NCBI RefSeq assembly: GCF_900102965.1
Contig: NZ_FNGM01000006.1
Span: forward strand, 1 to 64,000
Source of the DNA: Paenibacillus jilunlii
Lineage (GTDB): Bacteria; Bacillota; Bacilli; Paenibacillales; Paenibacillaceae
DNA length: 64,000 nucleotides
Reading direction: 5' to 3'
Below, one piece after another: positions 53,991 through 63,856 of the stretch. The position numbers were made by a program, and so were the translations under genes. Numbering within the stretch: position 1 is the stretch's first letter; every line of letters begins with the position of its first letter. A model generated the notes under the pieces. It worked only from the letters and a program-made list of their open reading frames with translations, searched no databases and was not told where the DNA came from.

Positions 53991-54761
53991 CTACTTCAAT
54001 CCACCATAACGGCGTGTGCGGCGCTGATACTCCGCCACAGCCTGCAGCAAATGTGTTTTGTCAAACTCCGGCCAATAGGCATCTGTAAACCAAAATTCAC
54101 TATAGGCAACCTGCCAGAGCATAAAGTTGCTGAGACGCATCTCTCCACTCGTACGGATCAGAAGATCCGGATCGGGCAAACCTGACGTCAGCAGTCTGTT
54201 GTCTATCAGCTCAGAAGTAATATCCTCCGGTGACAATAAGCCCGCCTGAATGTCCCGGCCCAATCCGCGCATGCAGTCTTCGATTTCTTTACGAGAGCCA
54301 TAATTTAGCGCAAAATTTAAGATAAGACCTGTATTATGCTTAGTCCGGTCCACTGCCTCCTCCATCGCCTTGCGGGTATGGGCGGGCAGGGCATCGGTAT
54401 CGCCCATCACACGTACTTGCACGTTTTTTTCAATAAGTTCATCCAGCTCCAGAGCCAAAAACTCCACTGGCAGACGCATCAAAAAATCCACTTCTTCCTT
54501 CGGCCGTTTCCAGTTCTCGGTAGAGAAAGCGTACATGGTCAAGAACTCCACTCCCAGATCATTCGCAGCAATCGTGGTACGTTTGACTGCCTTCATCCCG
54601 TTCTGGTGCCCGACGATTCGCGGCAAGCCGCGCCGTTTAGCCCAGCGGCCATTCCCATCCATAATGACTGCGACATGCCGGGGGATGTTATCCGGTGAAA
54701 TCTCGACTGGCTGCTCCTGCCTGTCTTTACGGCTCAGCCACGCTTGAATCCGTTTGATCAT
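53991..54761 (-). CDS. uppS: Isoprenyl transferase (undecaprenyl diphosphate synthase)
   Basis: 256 aa cis-prenyltransferase making the C55 lipid carrier for cell-wall synthesis. HVAVIMDGNGRWAKRRGLPR carries the catalytic Asp; TLYAFSTENW-type motif appears as TMYAFSTENWKRP. The start is the ATG at 54761 with GGAGG 8 nt upstream; an upstream in-frame ATG (54797) falls in a terminator stem. Confidence 0.96.
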   Translation of the reverse strand: MIKRIQAWLSRKDRQEQPVEISPDNIPRHVAVIMDGNGRWAKRRGLPRIVGHQNGMKAVKRTTIAANDLGVEFLTMYAFSTENWKRPKEEVDFLMRLPVEFLALELDELIEKNVQVRVMGDTDALPAHTRKAMEEAVDRTKHNTGLILNFALNYGSRKEIEDCMRGLGRDIQAGLLSPEDITSELIDNRLLTSGLPDPDLLIRTSGEMRLSNFMLWQVAYSEFWFTDAYWPEFDKTHLLQAVAEYQRRTRRYGGLK

Positions 54762-54796
54762 TTCCGTTTCCTCCAAGCTCTTATCAGAAAGAGACA

Positions 54797-54819
54797 AACC
54801 CCACCATAAACGGAGGGGC
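54797..54819 (-). terminator. Terminator-like hairpin between frr and uppS
   Basis: CCCC-t-CC, loop, GG-t-GGGG then TTTGTCTCTTT on the minus strand; probably a partial terminator, since no clear promoter for uppS is seen. Confidence 0.6.
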
Positions 54820-54839
54820 CTGAAGTCTCTTGAATTCCA

Positions 54840-55393
54840 TTATACTTCCATAATCTCTTTTTCTTTGGCCAAGAGCACTTTATCAACTTCAGCTATGAAC
54901 TTATCCGTTGACTTCTGAATGTCCTCCTGGTGCCCGTGGGATTCATCTTCCGAAATCCCGTTTTTCTCCATCTTCTTGATGTCATCATTAGCATCACGGC
55001 GGATGTTGCGGATAGCCACCTTGGCTTCCTCACCAAATTTCTTGGTGAACTTCACCAGCTCGGTGCGGCGTTCTTCGGTCAGCGGCGGGATGGACAGGCG
55101 GATAATCGTTCCGTCGTTCGCCGGAGTAATCCCGATATCCGATTTCAGGATCGCACGTTCGATGTCGGACATCGAAGTTTTATCCCAAGGCTGAATCAGC
55201 AATGTCCGTGAATCCGGCGTGCTGATATTGGCCAGCTGGTTGACAGGGGTAGGCGCACCGTAATACTCAACTTGAATGCGGTCCAAAAGAGACGCAGAAG
55301 CGCGTCCCGCCCGCAATGTCGCCAAATCGCGTTTTAGCGATAAAATCGCTTTTTCCATACGCTCTTCGGCATTTTTCTTTACCGATTGTGGCA

Positions 55394-55394
<1 letters not shown>
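54840..55394 (-). CDS. frr: Ribosome recycling factor
   Basis: 184 aa, the standard length; frees ribosomes after termination together with [27 protein letters not shown] and [16 protein letters not shown] are signatures. ATG shares one base with the pyrH stop (TAATG). Confidence 0.98.
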
Positions 55395-56140
<746 letters not shown>

Positions 56141-56143
56141 TTA

Positions 56144-56183
56144 CAAAAGACGGAACACTACGTGTATGTGTTCCGCTCTTTTG
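56144..56183 (-). terminator. Terminator between tsf and pyrH
   Basis: AAAAGAgCGGAACAC pairs with GTGTTCCGtCTTTT, T-rich end on the minus strand. A 14-bp stem with one mismatch. Confidence 0.82.
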
Positions 56184-56227
56184 ATGCTTGCCATTATTCA
56201 ATTCTGTAAGCTGTGGACTGCGTGCTA

Positions 56228-56878
56228 TTATTGATTAACTTGCGCCATAACTTCTTCTACGAAGTTGTCAACTTTCTTTTCCAGGCCTTCGCCCAGCTCA
56301 TAACGGACAAAACGGCGGATAGAGATGTTTTCACCGATCGTGCTGATTTTTTCGTTCAGCAGCTGGGAGATCGTTTTGTCTTGGTCTTTAACAAAGGTTT
56401 GTTCCAGCAGACAGTGTTCTTCGTAGAACTTGCTGATGCGGCCTTCTACCATTTTTTCAACGATTTTTTCCGGTTTGCCTTCGTTCAGCGCCTGAGCCTT
56501 CAGAATTTCTTTTTCTTTTTCCACAGCTTCAGCCGGCACTTCTTCACGGCGAACATACAGCGGGTTGGCTGCTGCGATCTGCATGGCGATATCACGGGCA
56601 AATTCCTTGAAGGAATCCGTTTTACCTACGAAGTCAGTTTCGCAGTTGATTTCCACAAGCACGCCAATGCGTCCGCCAGCGTGGATGTAAGATTCAACAA
56701 CACCCTCAGTTGCAATACGCCCAGCTTTGTTAGCAGCTGCGGAAAGACCTTTTTCACGAAGCAATTCTGCTGCTTTGGTGATATCACCGTTAGCTTCTTC
56801 CAGCGCTTTTTTGCAATCCAGCATGCCCGCGCCAGTTCTTTCACGAAGTTCTTTTACTGCTTTTGCATCTACTGCCAT
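56228..56878 (-). CDS. tsf: Elongation factor Ts
   Basis: 216 aa, the short Bacillus-type EF-Ts that recycles EF-Tu-GDP. N-terminal UBA-like domain ([20 protein letters not shown]), the core [10 protein letters not shown] region and a C-terminal coiled part. Second gene of rpsB-tsf, with a hairpin between. Confidence 0.98.
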   Translation of the reverse strand: MAVDAKAVKELRERTGAGMLDCKKALEEANGDITKAAELLREKGLSAAANKAGRIATEGVVESYIHAGGRIGVLVEINCETDFVGKTDSFKEFARDIAMQIAAANPLYVRREEVPAEAVEKEKEILKAQALNEGKPEKIVEKMVEGRISKFYEEHCLLEQTFVKDQDKTISQLLNEKISTIGENISIRRFVRYELGEGLEKKVDNFVEEVMAQVNQ

Positions 56879-56933
56879 TGTTAATTCCCTCCAGATAGTT
56901 GTCGTTATGTTGCATTTCCAAGTCTATTATCCT

Positions 56934-56979
56934 AAAAAAAGGGCAGTGAGAGGTTATCCACCTGCCAACCACCCTTTTC
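56934..56979 (-). terminator. Terminator between rpsB and tsf
   Basis: AAGGGTGG ... CACTGCCCTT (with G-U pairs) and TTTTTTT on the minus strand. It probably sets the rpsB:tsf ratio. Confidence 0.75.
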
Positions 56980-57009
56980 ATTTAAGTTCTTGTTAAGTAC
57001 GGCTACTGC

Positions 57010-57711
57010 TTAAGCTGTAGTTGTATCTTCGCCCTGGTGAGCTTCAACCACTGCGTCAGCCATTTTACCGGTGAGCAATTTCACGGCGCGGATCGCGTCG
57101 TCATTACCCGGGATTACGTAGTCGATTTCATCCGGATCACAGTTGGTATCAACGATAGCCACGATAGGAATACCCAGTTTGCGGGCTTCCGCAACAGCGA
57201 TGCGCTCTTTACGCGGATCAATGATGAACAGCGCGCTAGGCAGGCCTTTCATGTTTTTGATACCGCCCAGGAATTTTTCAAGACGATCTTTCTCTTTGCG
57301 GAGAAGGATAACTTCTTTCTTAGGCAGAACTGCGAAGGTACCGTCTTCTTCCCAAAGTTCCAGTTTCTTCAGACGGTCAATCCGTTTCTGAATTGTCTGG
57401 AAGTTAGTCAGGGTACCACCCAACCAGCGTTGGTTAATGAAGAACATGCCAGAACGCTCGGCTTCTTCTTTAACAGAGTCTTGAGCTTGTTTCTTTGTTC
57501 CTACAAACAGGATTGTGCCGTTGTCGCCAGCGACGCTTTTTACAAAGTTGTAAGCTTCCTCTACTTTTTTAACCGTTTTTTGCAGGTCAATAATGTAAAT
57601 TCCGTTTCTTTCAGTGAAGATATAACGATCCATCTTTGGGTTCCAACGACGAGTCTGGTGACCGAAGTGTACCCCAGCTTCGAGAAGCTGTTTCATGGAG
57701 ATTACTGCCAT
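57010..57711 (-). CDS. rpsB: 30S ribosomal protein S2
   Basis: 233 aa. [34 protein letters not shown] and [23 protein letters not shown] are signatures. The start is the ATG at 57711 ([10 protein letters not shown]), AGGAGG 9 nt upstream; an ATG two codons earlier is too close. Own promoter and a structured leader. Confidence 0.98.
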   Translation of the reverse strand: MAVISMKQLLEAGVHFGHQTRRWNPKMDRYIFTERNGIYIIDLQKTVKKVEEAYNFVKSVAGDNGTILFVGTKKQAQDSVKEEAERSGMFFINQRWLGGTLTNFQTIQKRIDRLKKLELWEEDGTFAVLPKKEVILLRKEKDRLEKFLGGIKNMKGLPSALFIIDPRKERIAVAEARKLGIPIVAIVDTNCDPDEIDYVIPGNDDAIRAVKLLTGKMADAVVEAHQGEDTTTA

Positions 57712-57771
57712 CTTCACACACCTCCTAAATTTGGTTTATTGTGTGTCTCCTCCGCCGCGTGTCATTTTCCT

Positions 57772-57804
57772 ACAAGACTTTCTTCAGAAGAAAGCACCCC
57801 TTGT
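57772..57804 (-). promoter_or_regulatory. Hairpin in the rpsB leader
   Basis: ACAAG/CTTGT flank a stem CTTTCTTC/GAAGAAAG on the rpsB leader, about 60 nt before the ATG. Ribosomal protein S2 often regulates its own mRNA through a leader; whether this hairpin serves that is inference. Confidence 0.5.
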
Positions 57805-57840
57805 CGAAATCAACCGGCGTGTGTTTTAACACCGTTTATT

Positions 57841-57869
57841 ACTATAGCATATTAAAACAACGTATGCAA
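57841..57869 (-). promoter_or_regulatory. Sigma-A promoter of rpsB
   Basis: TTGCAT (57864-57869), 17-nt spacer, TATAGT (57841-57846) on the minus strand. Leader about 125 nt. Confidence 0.78.
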
Positions 57870-57910
57870 CGCTTCATGTTAATTTCTTAGAGCCCCTGCT
57901 ACGCGAACGT

Positions 57911-58555
57911 TTACTTCACGGTAATCAGCTTGTCGATGATAGAATCGATGCTTTCTCCCTTAGTAAAGCTGTAGCCGCCATATTGGATTTTTGTATTAAT
58001 TTTACGGCTGTTGGCGCTTTTGAGAAACTCCGCCTTATCCTTGATCACTCCAGCCTCTGCCAAAAGATCAGCGGTACCGGAGAGTGTTGCTCCTGTAGGG
58101 ATCTTTACCGGAATCCCGCCTGCTGCCGGTTCGGGTGTGGAGGGAGCTTGTACAGGCGACTCCTTTACCTTCGGTTTCACCGCGGCCGTGGTTTTTGGTG
58201 CAGCAGGTGCTGAAGGTTTCGCAGGTGTTACAGCATCGGTTGGCTGTGAAGCAGCCTTGGGCGATGCTGCAGGTGAGGCTTGCGGGGACGCGGAAGGTTG
58301 GGCCGAGCCTGCCGGAGCCTTCACGGCCGTATCTCCTGCCGCAGCGGGATCTTTGCCCTGCTGATCCACTTCTCCCTCTGCTGCCGGTGCATCGGCAGCT
58401 TTGCCGGTAACGGTCAGGTTCAGCTTGGCCGCTTCCTTGAGCAGCTGCTCTTTGGTCATAGGAGCAGCTCCAGCGGAGATCATCAATTGAAGCAGCAGCG
58501 CTCCGCTAATCAGTCCGGCACCAAGGCCAAGCATGAACGAGCGATTCTTGATCAT
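57911..58555 (-). CDS. MltG-like membrane protein (endolytic transglycosylase-like C-terminal domain)
   Basis: 214 aa. N-terminal membrane anchor (about 8-28), then an Ala/Pro/Ser-rich linker (about 50-145) and a C-terminal segment LSGTADLLAEAGVIKDKAEF ... IQYGGYSFTKGESIDSIIDKL that resembles the LysM-like half of YceG/MltG; the catalytic domain itself is missing. Overlaps the SwrB-like gene (4 nt). Probably extracytoplasmic peptidoglycan binding (inference). Confidence 0.72.
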   Translation of the reverse strand: MIKNRSFMLGLGAGLISGALLLQLMISAGAAPMTKEQLLKEAAKLNLTVTGKAADAPAAEGEVDQQGKDPAAAGDTAVKAPAGSAQPSASPQASPAASPKAASQPTDAVTPAKPSAPAAPKTTAAVKPKVKESPVQAPSTPEPAAGGIPVKIPTGATLSGTADLLAEAGVIKDKAEFLKSANSRKINTKIQYGGYSFTKGESIDSIIDKLITVK

Positions 58556-59118
58556 ACCGACTCCTCCTGCTTGGCCAGCTGCAGAATCAGCTGGACTTCT
58601 CCGCGCTGCAGTCCTGCCGTCTTAGCGATAGAGTCAATAGATTTGCCTTGCTCATGCAGCTCGAACAACCGGGGATAACGCTGTTTTATCGAACTGACAG
58701 GTTTGGGTTTGGGAGCAGGCTCTTCAGTTAATGGCTCCTTGACGCTCTGCTCAGCCGTCCCCGCAGCGCTGCCCTTGCCAAAGGCTGCTGACAGCTGGAG
58801 CAGGCTTTTTTCCTCGGCGGTCAGCCGGGCATCCAGGAGCAGCGAGCTTTTTTGCAGTTCGGCCACCTGCTCCCGCAGACCGGCAATCTCCTCCTGGAGG
58901 GCAGCCCGGTTATTCTGGGACTGCTGCTTGATGCCGCTGACCAGCTGCAGCAAGTTGTCATTATCACGCTCAATGTCTGCCATATACAGCTCAAGCGCGG
59001 CTTCAGTCTCTTTTAAACTTTGTCGGTCCGCTGTCTCATTCTTGCTGCGGGCTGGCAGTCTCAGGGCATAGACGATAGCGACAGCGCCAACCAGCACGAT
59101 GTATACCCATGGTTGCAA
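58552..59118 (-). CDS. SwrB-like coiled-coil membrane protein (DUF6115-type)
   Basis: 188 aa with one N-terminal transmembrane helix (about 4-20), a coiled coil (about 35-110) and a C-terminal helix-turn-helix-like end (YPRLFELHEQGKSIDSIAKTAGLQRGEVQLILQL). This layout and the position after sigD match SwrB (YlxL) of B. subtilis, which promotes flagellar assembly and sigma-D activity; sequence identity is low, so the symbol is left open. Confidence 0.72.
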   Translation of the reverse strand: MQPWVYIVLVGAVAIVYALRLPARSKNETADRQSLKETEAALELYMADIERDNDNLLQLVSGIKQQSQNNRAALQEEIAGLREQVAELQKSSLLLDARLTAEEKSLLQLSAAFGKGSAAGTAEQSVKEPLTEEPAPKPKPVSSIKQRYPRLFELHEQGKSIDSIAKTAGLQRGEVQLILQLAKQEESV

Positions 59119-59158
59119 GTGCCATATCTCCTTTTGCAGTTCAATTCAATACTATCCA

Positions 59159-59470
59159 TTACAGACTCAGGTCAATGCGGTGCCCCTTATAGGGATGCTC
59201 AGCATCGTGAGCGGTCTCCGTCTTTGGAGGTTTGGGCGGGGCAGAATGGCCGCCCGGCTGCTGGCCCCCGCCTCCATGATCGCGCAGAGCCGGTTCAGCG
59301 GATTCATCCACTTCACTGCTCCGCTGGGCGAGCTGTTCCGTCTGCTTCACATTCTGCCCGGCCAGCTGCTGCTGATCCAGAGCGGGGCGATGCTGCAGTC
59401 CATTTTGAATTTTGCCTGCCTCCGTTGTCCGGGGCACAGCAATTTGGAGTTCCACCGGTTTCAGACTCAT
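59159..59470 (-). CDS. Small hydrophilic protein of the flagellar operon, unknown
   Basis: 103 aa, no membrane segment, rich in Gln/Glu/His/Pro. It begins MSLKPVELQIAVPRTTEAGKIQ and ends HPYKGHRIDLSL. Not a family I can name. Placed between the DUF342 gene and the SwrB-like gene on the same strand with small gaps, so probably part of the operon. Confidence 0.7.
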   Translation of the reverse strand: MSLKPVELQIAVPRTTEAGKIQNGLQHRPALDQQQLAGQNVKQTEQLAQRSSEVDESAEPALRDHGGGGQQPGGHSAPPKPPKTETAHDAEHPYKGHRIDLSL

Positions 59471-59554
59471 AATACCCTCTCCTCCACTGAAATGTTCGCA
59501 GCGCTAAGCAGATGAATCCTGTTCCTCCGGTAAACCGCCACTGCTGATCCAGCT

Positions 59555-60958
59555 CTACAGATTAGGCGTCATGGTTATATCGCCCTCACTGTAAATGAAG
59601 GTCACCCGTTCCGTCGGGTCCTTCACAAAGCGGGTATACCTGCCGATAACAATCTTAGAGCCTCCATAGATGGTTTTAATAACCTCTACTCTGGCTCTGC
59701 CGGTATCCTCCAGCATTCTTTCAATTTCAAGGACGCGCTCTTTGATTTTTTTCTCCTCACGCATATGGGATTGCTTGGTAGCGTTCAGCTTCACACGAAG
59801 AGCCACCTTGTCAGGAGAGAGTTGACCGTTGTTTGCCAGCTGGTTAAGCAGATACAAAGCTTTGTTGGTCTTGTCCTCATTCTCCAGCAGATGGCGCAGC
59901 TCCTGACGCAGTTCGTTGATCTCATTTCTAAGCTCGGGAACCACGCCGACCTCAATTGCTGTTGCTGTCGACATGGTGTTGCCGATAGTTCGCGCCACAA
60001 CGCGTTCACCGGCCTGCACGATGCCCCCCACAATCAATCCCTTCGCACCATTGCACAGGACATCCCTGCCGGCCCTGATATTGGAATGCATCACGCTCTG
60101 TGACACGATCACATCCTCGCCGGCGACTACATTCCCGTCCTGGATGAAGGAAACCTTCACATTTTTACCGGCGCTTACAAGACCCTTGTTGTATCCGATA
60201 ATCCCTCCGGTAATTTCAATGGAGCCTCCGGAGATCAGATCTGCTCCTTCAACCCCGCCCACCACACGGATATCTCCTGCAGATTTGACGGTGAAGCCGG
60301 TCAGCACGTTTCCCCGGATCACAACTGTACCCACGAAATCAATGTTGCCCGTGCTGTAATCCACATCCCCATTGACTTCATAGACTGGAAAAACATTAAT
60401 TTTGCCTTTGTCTGTTAAGGTCACAAGTCCATCGATTGCTGCATACATCGCCGTTTCTTCCTGATCGACCAGCACGTTCTTGCCCACTTTGAAATGAGCC
60501 TCTTTGCCTGGTCTGAACGGCAGTTCCTCCCCAGTAACCATCGTGCCGCTTTTTCCCGGTTCTGGCGGAATGATTTTGGCGATAATCTGACCTTTCAGAA
60601 CATTATGAAGCCGTACCAGATCCTTGTAATCCACTTTCCCATCCGCCTTCTCCAGCGGTTTGCGGTCCTCTTCCAGATCGACGGTGAGTACTATTCTTCC
60701 GTCAGTACCATTTACAGCAGGCTCTCCTATTGCAATAGGCACTCTACTGAAAAAATACTCTTCTGGGTTGCTGCTGATGCGTTGAACGATGTCCCGCTGA
60801 ATCCCGTAGCGAATGTTGTGACTGTGCAGGAAGCTTTCCAGATCTTCAAACGTGCAGGAGAAATTTTCATCCTTCTTAGAAAACTGAAGGTAAGCAATCC
60901 CCTTATCCTCCGAAAAGGTGATACTAATATACTGGCTCAAAACATAATGACCGATCAA
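59555..60958 (-). CDS. DUF342 (FapA-like) protein
   Basis: 467 aa. N-terminal DUF342 domain (about 5-165), a right-handed beta-helix with glycine turns (about 190-335, VYEVNGDVDYSTGNIDFVGTVVIRG), and a coiled coil (about 345-440). FapA-type proteins affect polymerase/surface functions and often lie near flagellar genes; exact role unknown. TTG start with GGGGGAG 6 nt upstream. Follows sigD by 30 nt. Confidence 0.88.
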   Translation of the reverse strand: MIGHYVLSQYISITFSEDKGIAYLQFSKKDENFSCTFEDLESFLHSHNIRYGIQRDIVQRISSNPEEYFFSRVPIAIGEPAVNGTDGRIVLTVDLEEDRKPLEKADGKVDYKDLVRLHNVLKGQIIAKIIPPEPGKSGTMVTGEELPFRPGKEAHFKVGKNVLVDQEETAMYAAIDGLVTLTDKGKINVFPVYEVNGDVDYSTGNIDFVGTVVIRGNVLTGFTVKSAGDIRVVGGVEGADLISGGSIEITGGIIGYNKGLVSAGKNVKVSFIQDGNVVAGEDVIVSQSVMHSNIRAGRDVLCNGAKGLIVGGIVQAGERVVARTIGNTMSTATAIEVGVVPELRNEINELRQELRHLLENEDKTNKALYLLNQLANNGQLSPDKVALRVKLNATKQSHMREEKKIKERVLEIERMLEDTGRARVEVIKTIYGGSKIVIGRYTRFVKDPTERVTFIYSEGDITMTPNL

Positions 60959-60988
60959 TTTCTGCTCCCCCTTGTCACCGTCGCCCGG

Positions 60989-61777
60989 TTAGTCGTTTTG
61001 CATGAGAAGATCCCGGTTTTTCTCAAGTGTCCCTCTCAGCCGCAAAATAGCTTTGGAATGAAGCTGCGAAATCCGTGAAGGAGACAGTGACATCACCTCG
61101 GCGATCTCGCTCAAAGACAAATCTTCATAATATAAAAGGGACACAACTGTCCGTTCTTTCACTGTTAATTTCTCGATGCCTTTGGTCAGGGTATCTCGTA
61201 GATAAAATTCATTCACTTTCCGATCCGGGTTCTTGGCTTTATCGTCCACCAATATGGACATACGGGTCTCTGATTCTTCTTCACGGATGGGATCCTCAAG
61301 CGAGCATAGCGACATGACCGCCACATCCTGCAGCATATTCTGAAATTCCGGCTCCGTAATGTTCAAATACTGGCTCATTTCCTCGTCACTCACAGATCTC
61401 AAGTATTTCTGTTCCAGCTGCTGGTAGGCATCCTCGATTTTTTTGGCTTTTTCCCGCACCGATCTGGGAACCCAGTCACTTTGCCGCAACGAGTCAAGGA
61501 TCGCTCCGCGCACACGCCAGGAAGCATAGGTCTGAAACTGCAGCCCCCGCTTATAATCAAACTTCTCAATCGCGTCAATCAAGCCCATCACACCATTGCT
61601 GGCCAAATCGTCTTTGGATACATTCTTAGGCAGTCCCACTGCCAAACGGCTGGATACGTAGTCAACAATATGGAGATAACTCTCAATCAGCTTCTTTTTG
61701 GCTTCAGGATTCCCGTGCTCTTTCCACTGCTCCCAGAGCCCGTCGGTTTCTGATTGAGAAGCTTTATGCTCGTTCAA
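60989..61777 (-). CDS. sigD: RNA polymerase sigma factor SigD (FliA/WhiG family)
   Basis: 262 aa sigma factor for late flagellar, chemotaxis and autolysin genes. Region 2 (about 30-100, GVMGLIDAIEKFDYKRGLQFQTYASWRVRGAILD), region 3 (about 105-180) and region 4 (about 200-255, LTVKERTVVSLLYYEDLSLSEIAEVMSLSPSRISQLHSKA). TTG start with GGAAGGGTG upstream. Gene order cheW-cheC-cheD-...-sigD matches B. subtilis. Confidence 0.97.
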   Translation of the reverse strand: MNEHKASQSETDGLWEQWKEHGNPEAKKKLIESYLHIVDYVSSRLAVGLPKNVSKDDLASNGVMGLIDAIEKFDYKRGLQFQTYASWRVRGAILDSLRQSDWVPRSVREKAKKIEDAYQQLEQKYLRSVSDEEMSQYLNITEPEFQNMLQDVAVMSLCSLEDPIREEESETRMSILVDDKAKNPDRKVNEFYLRDTLTKGIEKLTVKERTVVSLLYYEDLSLSEIAEVMSLSPSRISQLHSKAILRLRGTLEKNRDLLMQND

Positions 61778-61827
61778 CGGCTTTCACCCTTCCCAAAGTG
61801 TAGTCAGCAGGCCCAAACGGAACCCGC

Positions 61828-62244
61828 TTATTCTTCTTTCAGGTGACGAACGGCCTTGGCCAATTCTTCAGGATCTTTCATAGAGACCAGCTTGGGAGGC
61901 TGCATCGGCGTAAAGCCCTCCGCATCCCCGCTTGCCTTTTCCGGCTTTTGCTTCAGCAGATTGATTAATTCTTCATCCTCGCCCGGAGTGCTGATATCGA
62001 GCTTGGAGCCAAGTTCCTCAGTCCCCTCAGCAGAGGCCGCCTCGCCGCTCTCCGGAGACCCGGATTGCTTAATAATAAAACCCAATACCCATCTTAAGAG
62101 GAAGGCAAGCAGAAACCAGACAATAAAACCAATAATTCCGCGAATAAGACTGGTTCCCAGTAAGTTATGCCCATAATTGGTAAGAAAGGTGAATCCAAAT
62201 CCAAGCAATCCGAACAACAGACTTAAGAGAATTTTACCCTTCAT
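61828..62244 (-). CDS. Small membrane protein in the che-sigD operon, unknown
   Basis: 138 aa with two transmembrane helices (about 4-22 and 30-60) and an acidic cytoplasmic tail (SPESGEAASAEGTEELGSK) ending MKDPEELAKAVRHLKEE. No named family recognised; it occupies a slot between cheD and sigD that is empty in B. subtilis. 2-nt gap to cheD, so firmly in the operon. Confidence 0.78.
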   Translation of the reverse strand: MKGKILLSLLFGLLGFGFTFLTNYGHNLLGTSLIRGIIGFIVWFLLAFLLRWVLGFIIKQSGSPESGEAASAEGTEELGSKLDISTPGEDEELINLLKQKPEKASGDAEGFTPMQPPKLVSMKDPEELAKAVRHLKEE

Positions 62245-62246
62245 GG

Positions 62247-62744
62247 CTATATTTCCTTCGTGCCTTTTTGAACACTGCGGATATACAATATTCCGGTGTT
62301 GCAGGCAATTTCTATAGTACGGCCGAAATTTCCGCCAGTATCCTCGGCGATAAGCGGTATGTTCAAGGCCTCAAGAGCAAGCTTGCAGGATTCCACATTA
62401 CGAGGCCCGATCCTCATGGTGTCACTCCCCCCGGCAAAAGCGAACATCTGGGACCCTCCAGCCATTTTGGCTACAAGACGGCTCCGGACGGCGCCAAGCG
62501 CGAGCAAGCGGGATAATAGCTCCGGCAGTGCGGTGTCCGCAAATTTGGCGATGTTCATCTGTCCCTCCCGGGCAATTTCGGATGAGGGCAGCATCACATG
62601 TGCCATCCCTGCAAGCTTTTTCCCTGGATCGAACAAAGTAACTCCTACGCAGGAGCCGAGGCCCGTTGTACGAACAAGACTTTCCTCACTGCCTACGTTA
62701 AGATCCGCCATACCTACTTTAATAACGCTTTGCTCTTCAATCAT
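62247..62744 (-). CDS. cheD: Chemoreceptor glutamine deamidase CheD
   Basis: 165 aa; deamidates receptors and partners CheC. Catalytic Cys in GLGSCVGVTLFD, His in GMAHVMLP, Thr in NFGRTIEIA. Overlaps cheC by 8 nt, typical of the pair. Confidence 0.96.
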   Translation of the reverse strand: MIEEQSVIKVGMADLNVGSEESLVRTTGLGSCVGVTLFDPGKKLAGMAHVMLPSSEIAREGQMNIAKFADTALPELLSRLLALGAVRSRLVAKMAGGSQMFAFAGGSDTMRIGPRNVESCKLALEALNIPLIAEDTGGNFGRTIEIACNTGILYIRSVQKGTKEI

Positions 62745-63363
62745 TATCGAACGGTACTCCTAATGCTTTGAAGATTTTGGGAAAAGATTCCGGATCGGGA
62801 ATAAGGAAAAATTGCCCTTCAATTTCGTTTTGCCCTTCAAGAAAAGTGGTATCGATCAGCAAAGCATCATCTCCCATTTGCCCGAACTGCAGCAGACCAT
62901 AGCTCAGAATCGCTCCAGCCATATCCATAGCCAGCGCAGGGACGGTCGGATACATGGACAGCGAGGTGAAATCCGCAAGAGAAGATAAATACGAGCCGGC
63001 CAGAATGTTGCCGATTTCGTTCAGTGCCGACAGCTCCATCTCGCCGAATTCTCCATTGCCTGTGAGCTCAATGCCGGCTATCCGGCTAAGCAGGTTAATT
63101 GCCGCCTCCGGTGTCAGGATGAAGAACAGATTGCCCGGTGCTTCTCCTTCAACCCGCAGGAACACAGCGTAGACCAGCTCTTCTGCCCCGCCGACCTTGT
63201 CCGTGATTTCATCAAAATTAAGCAGCTGAACTTTGGGGACAGCCATGTCAATCGGTTTGCCCAGAAGCTGTGACAGCGCGGTGGCAGCGTTGCCGGCTCC
63301 TATATTACCGACTTCCTTCAGCACATCCATTTTAAAATCCTTGAAGTTTTTGAATAGCTCCAC
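62737..63363 (-). CDS. cheC: CheY-P phosphatase CheC
   Basis: 208 aa CheC/FliY/CheX-fold phosphatase. Both ExxN motifs are present: KEVGNIGAGNAATAL (about 16-30) and NEIGNILAGSYLSSL (about 115). GTG start. Binds CheD for adaptation. Confidence 0.96.
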   Translation of the reverse strand: MELFKNFKDFKMDVLKEVGNIGAGNAATALSQLLGKPIDMAVPKVQLLNFDEITDKVGGAEELVYAVFLRVEGEAPGNLFFILTPEAAINLLSRIAGIELTGNGEFGEMELSALNEIGNILAGSYLSSLADFTSLSMYPTVPALAMDMAGAILSYGLLQFGQMGDDALLIDTTFLEGQNEIEGQFFLIPDPESFPKIFKALGVPFDND

Positions 63364-63366
63364 AGG

Positions 63367-63828
63367 TTAGCCCTCTAGACTTTCCAGCTGCACAATTTCA
63401 TTCTTGTTCAGCACCTCGGACAAGTTGAGCATGATGAGCAGACGGTCTTCTCCGATTTTGGCCACCCCGTCCAGATACTTCGCTTTGATGCCGCCCACTA
63501 CATCCGGAGGGGTATCAATAGCATCCTGGTTCAAATCAATCACATCGTTGGCCGAATCAACAATAAAGCCTACTTCCATTTCGTTGACTGCTACGATAAT
63601 GATACGGGTCTGGTCTGTATGCTCCGCCTCTTCAATCCCGAACCGGCCGCGCAAATCAATAACCGGAATTACTACTCCGCGCAGATTGATAACCCCTTTG
63701 ATAAAGGAATACGTCTTGGGCACGCGGGTAATCGGCATCATACGCTCGATCGTTTGCACCTTTTCCACTTCGATACCGTATTCTTCAGTTCCGAGTTTAA
63801 ACACAATCACCTTGATGTCTTCAGCCAT
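63367..63828 (-). CDS. cheW: Chemotaxis coupling protein CheW
   Basis: 153 aa SH3-like scaffold joining receptors and CheA. KVIVFKLGTEEYGIEVEKVQTIERM, NLRGVVIPVIDLRGRFG and VGFIVDSANDVI are typical. ATG with an AGGGAGG RBS. Confidence 0.97.
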   Translation of the reverse strand: MAEDIKVIVFKLGTEEYGIEVEKVQTIERMMPITRVPKTYSFIKGVINLRGVVIPVIDLRGRFGIEEAEHTDQTRIIIVAVNEMEVGFIVDSANDVIDLNQDAIDTPPDVVGGIKAKYLDGVAKIGEDRLLIMLNLSEVLNKNEIVQLESLEG

Positions 63829-63856
63829 GGAATGAACCTCCCTGTTCTATCCTAAA

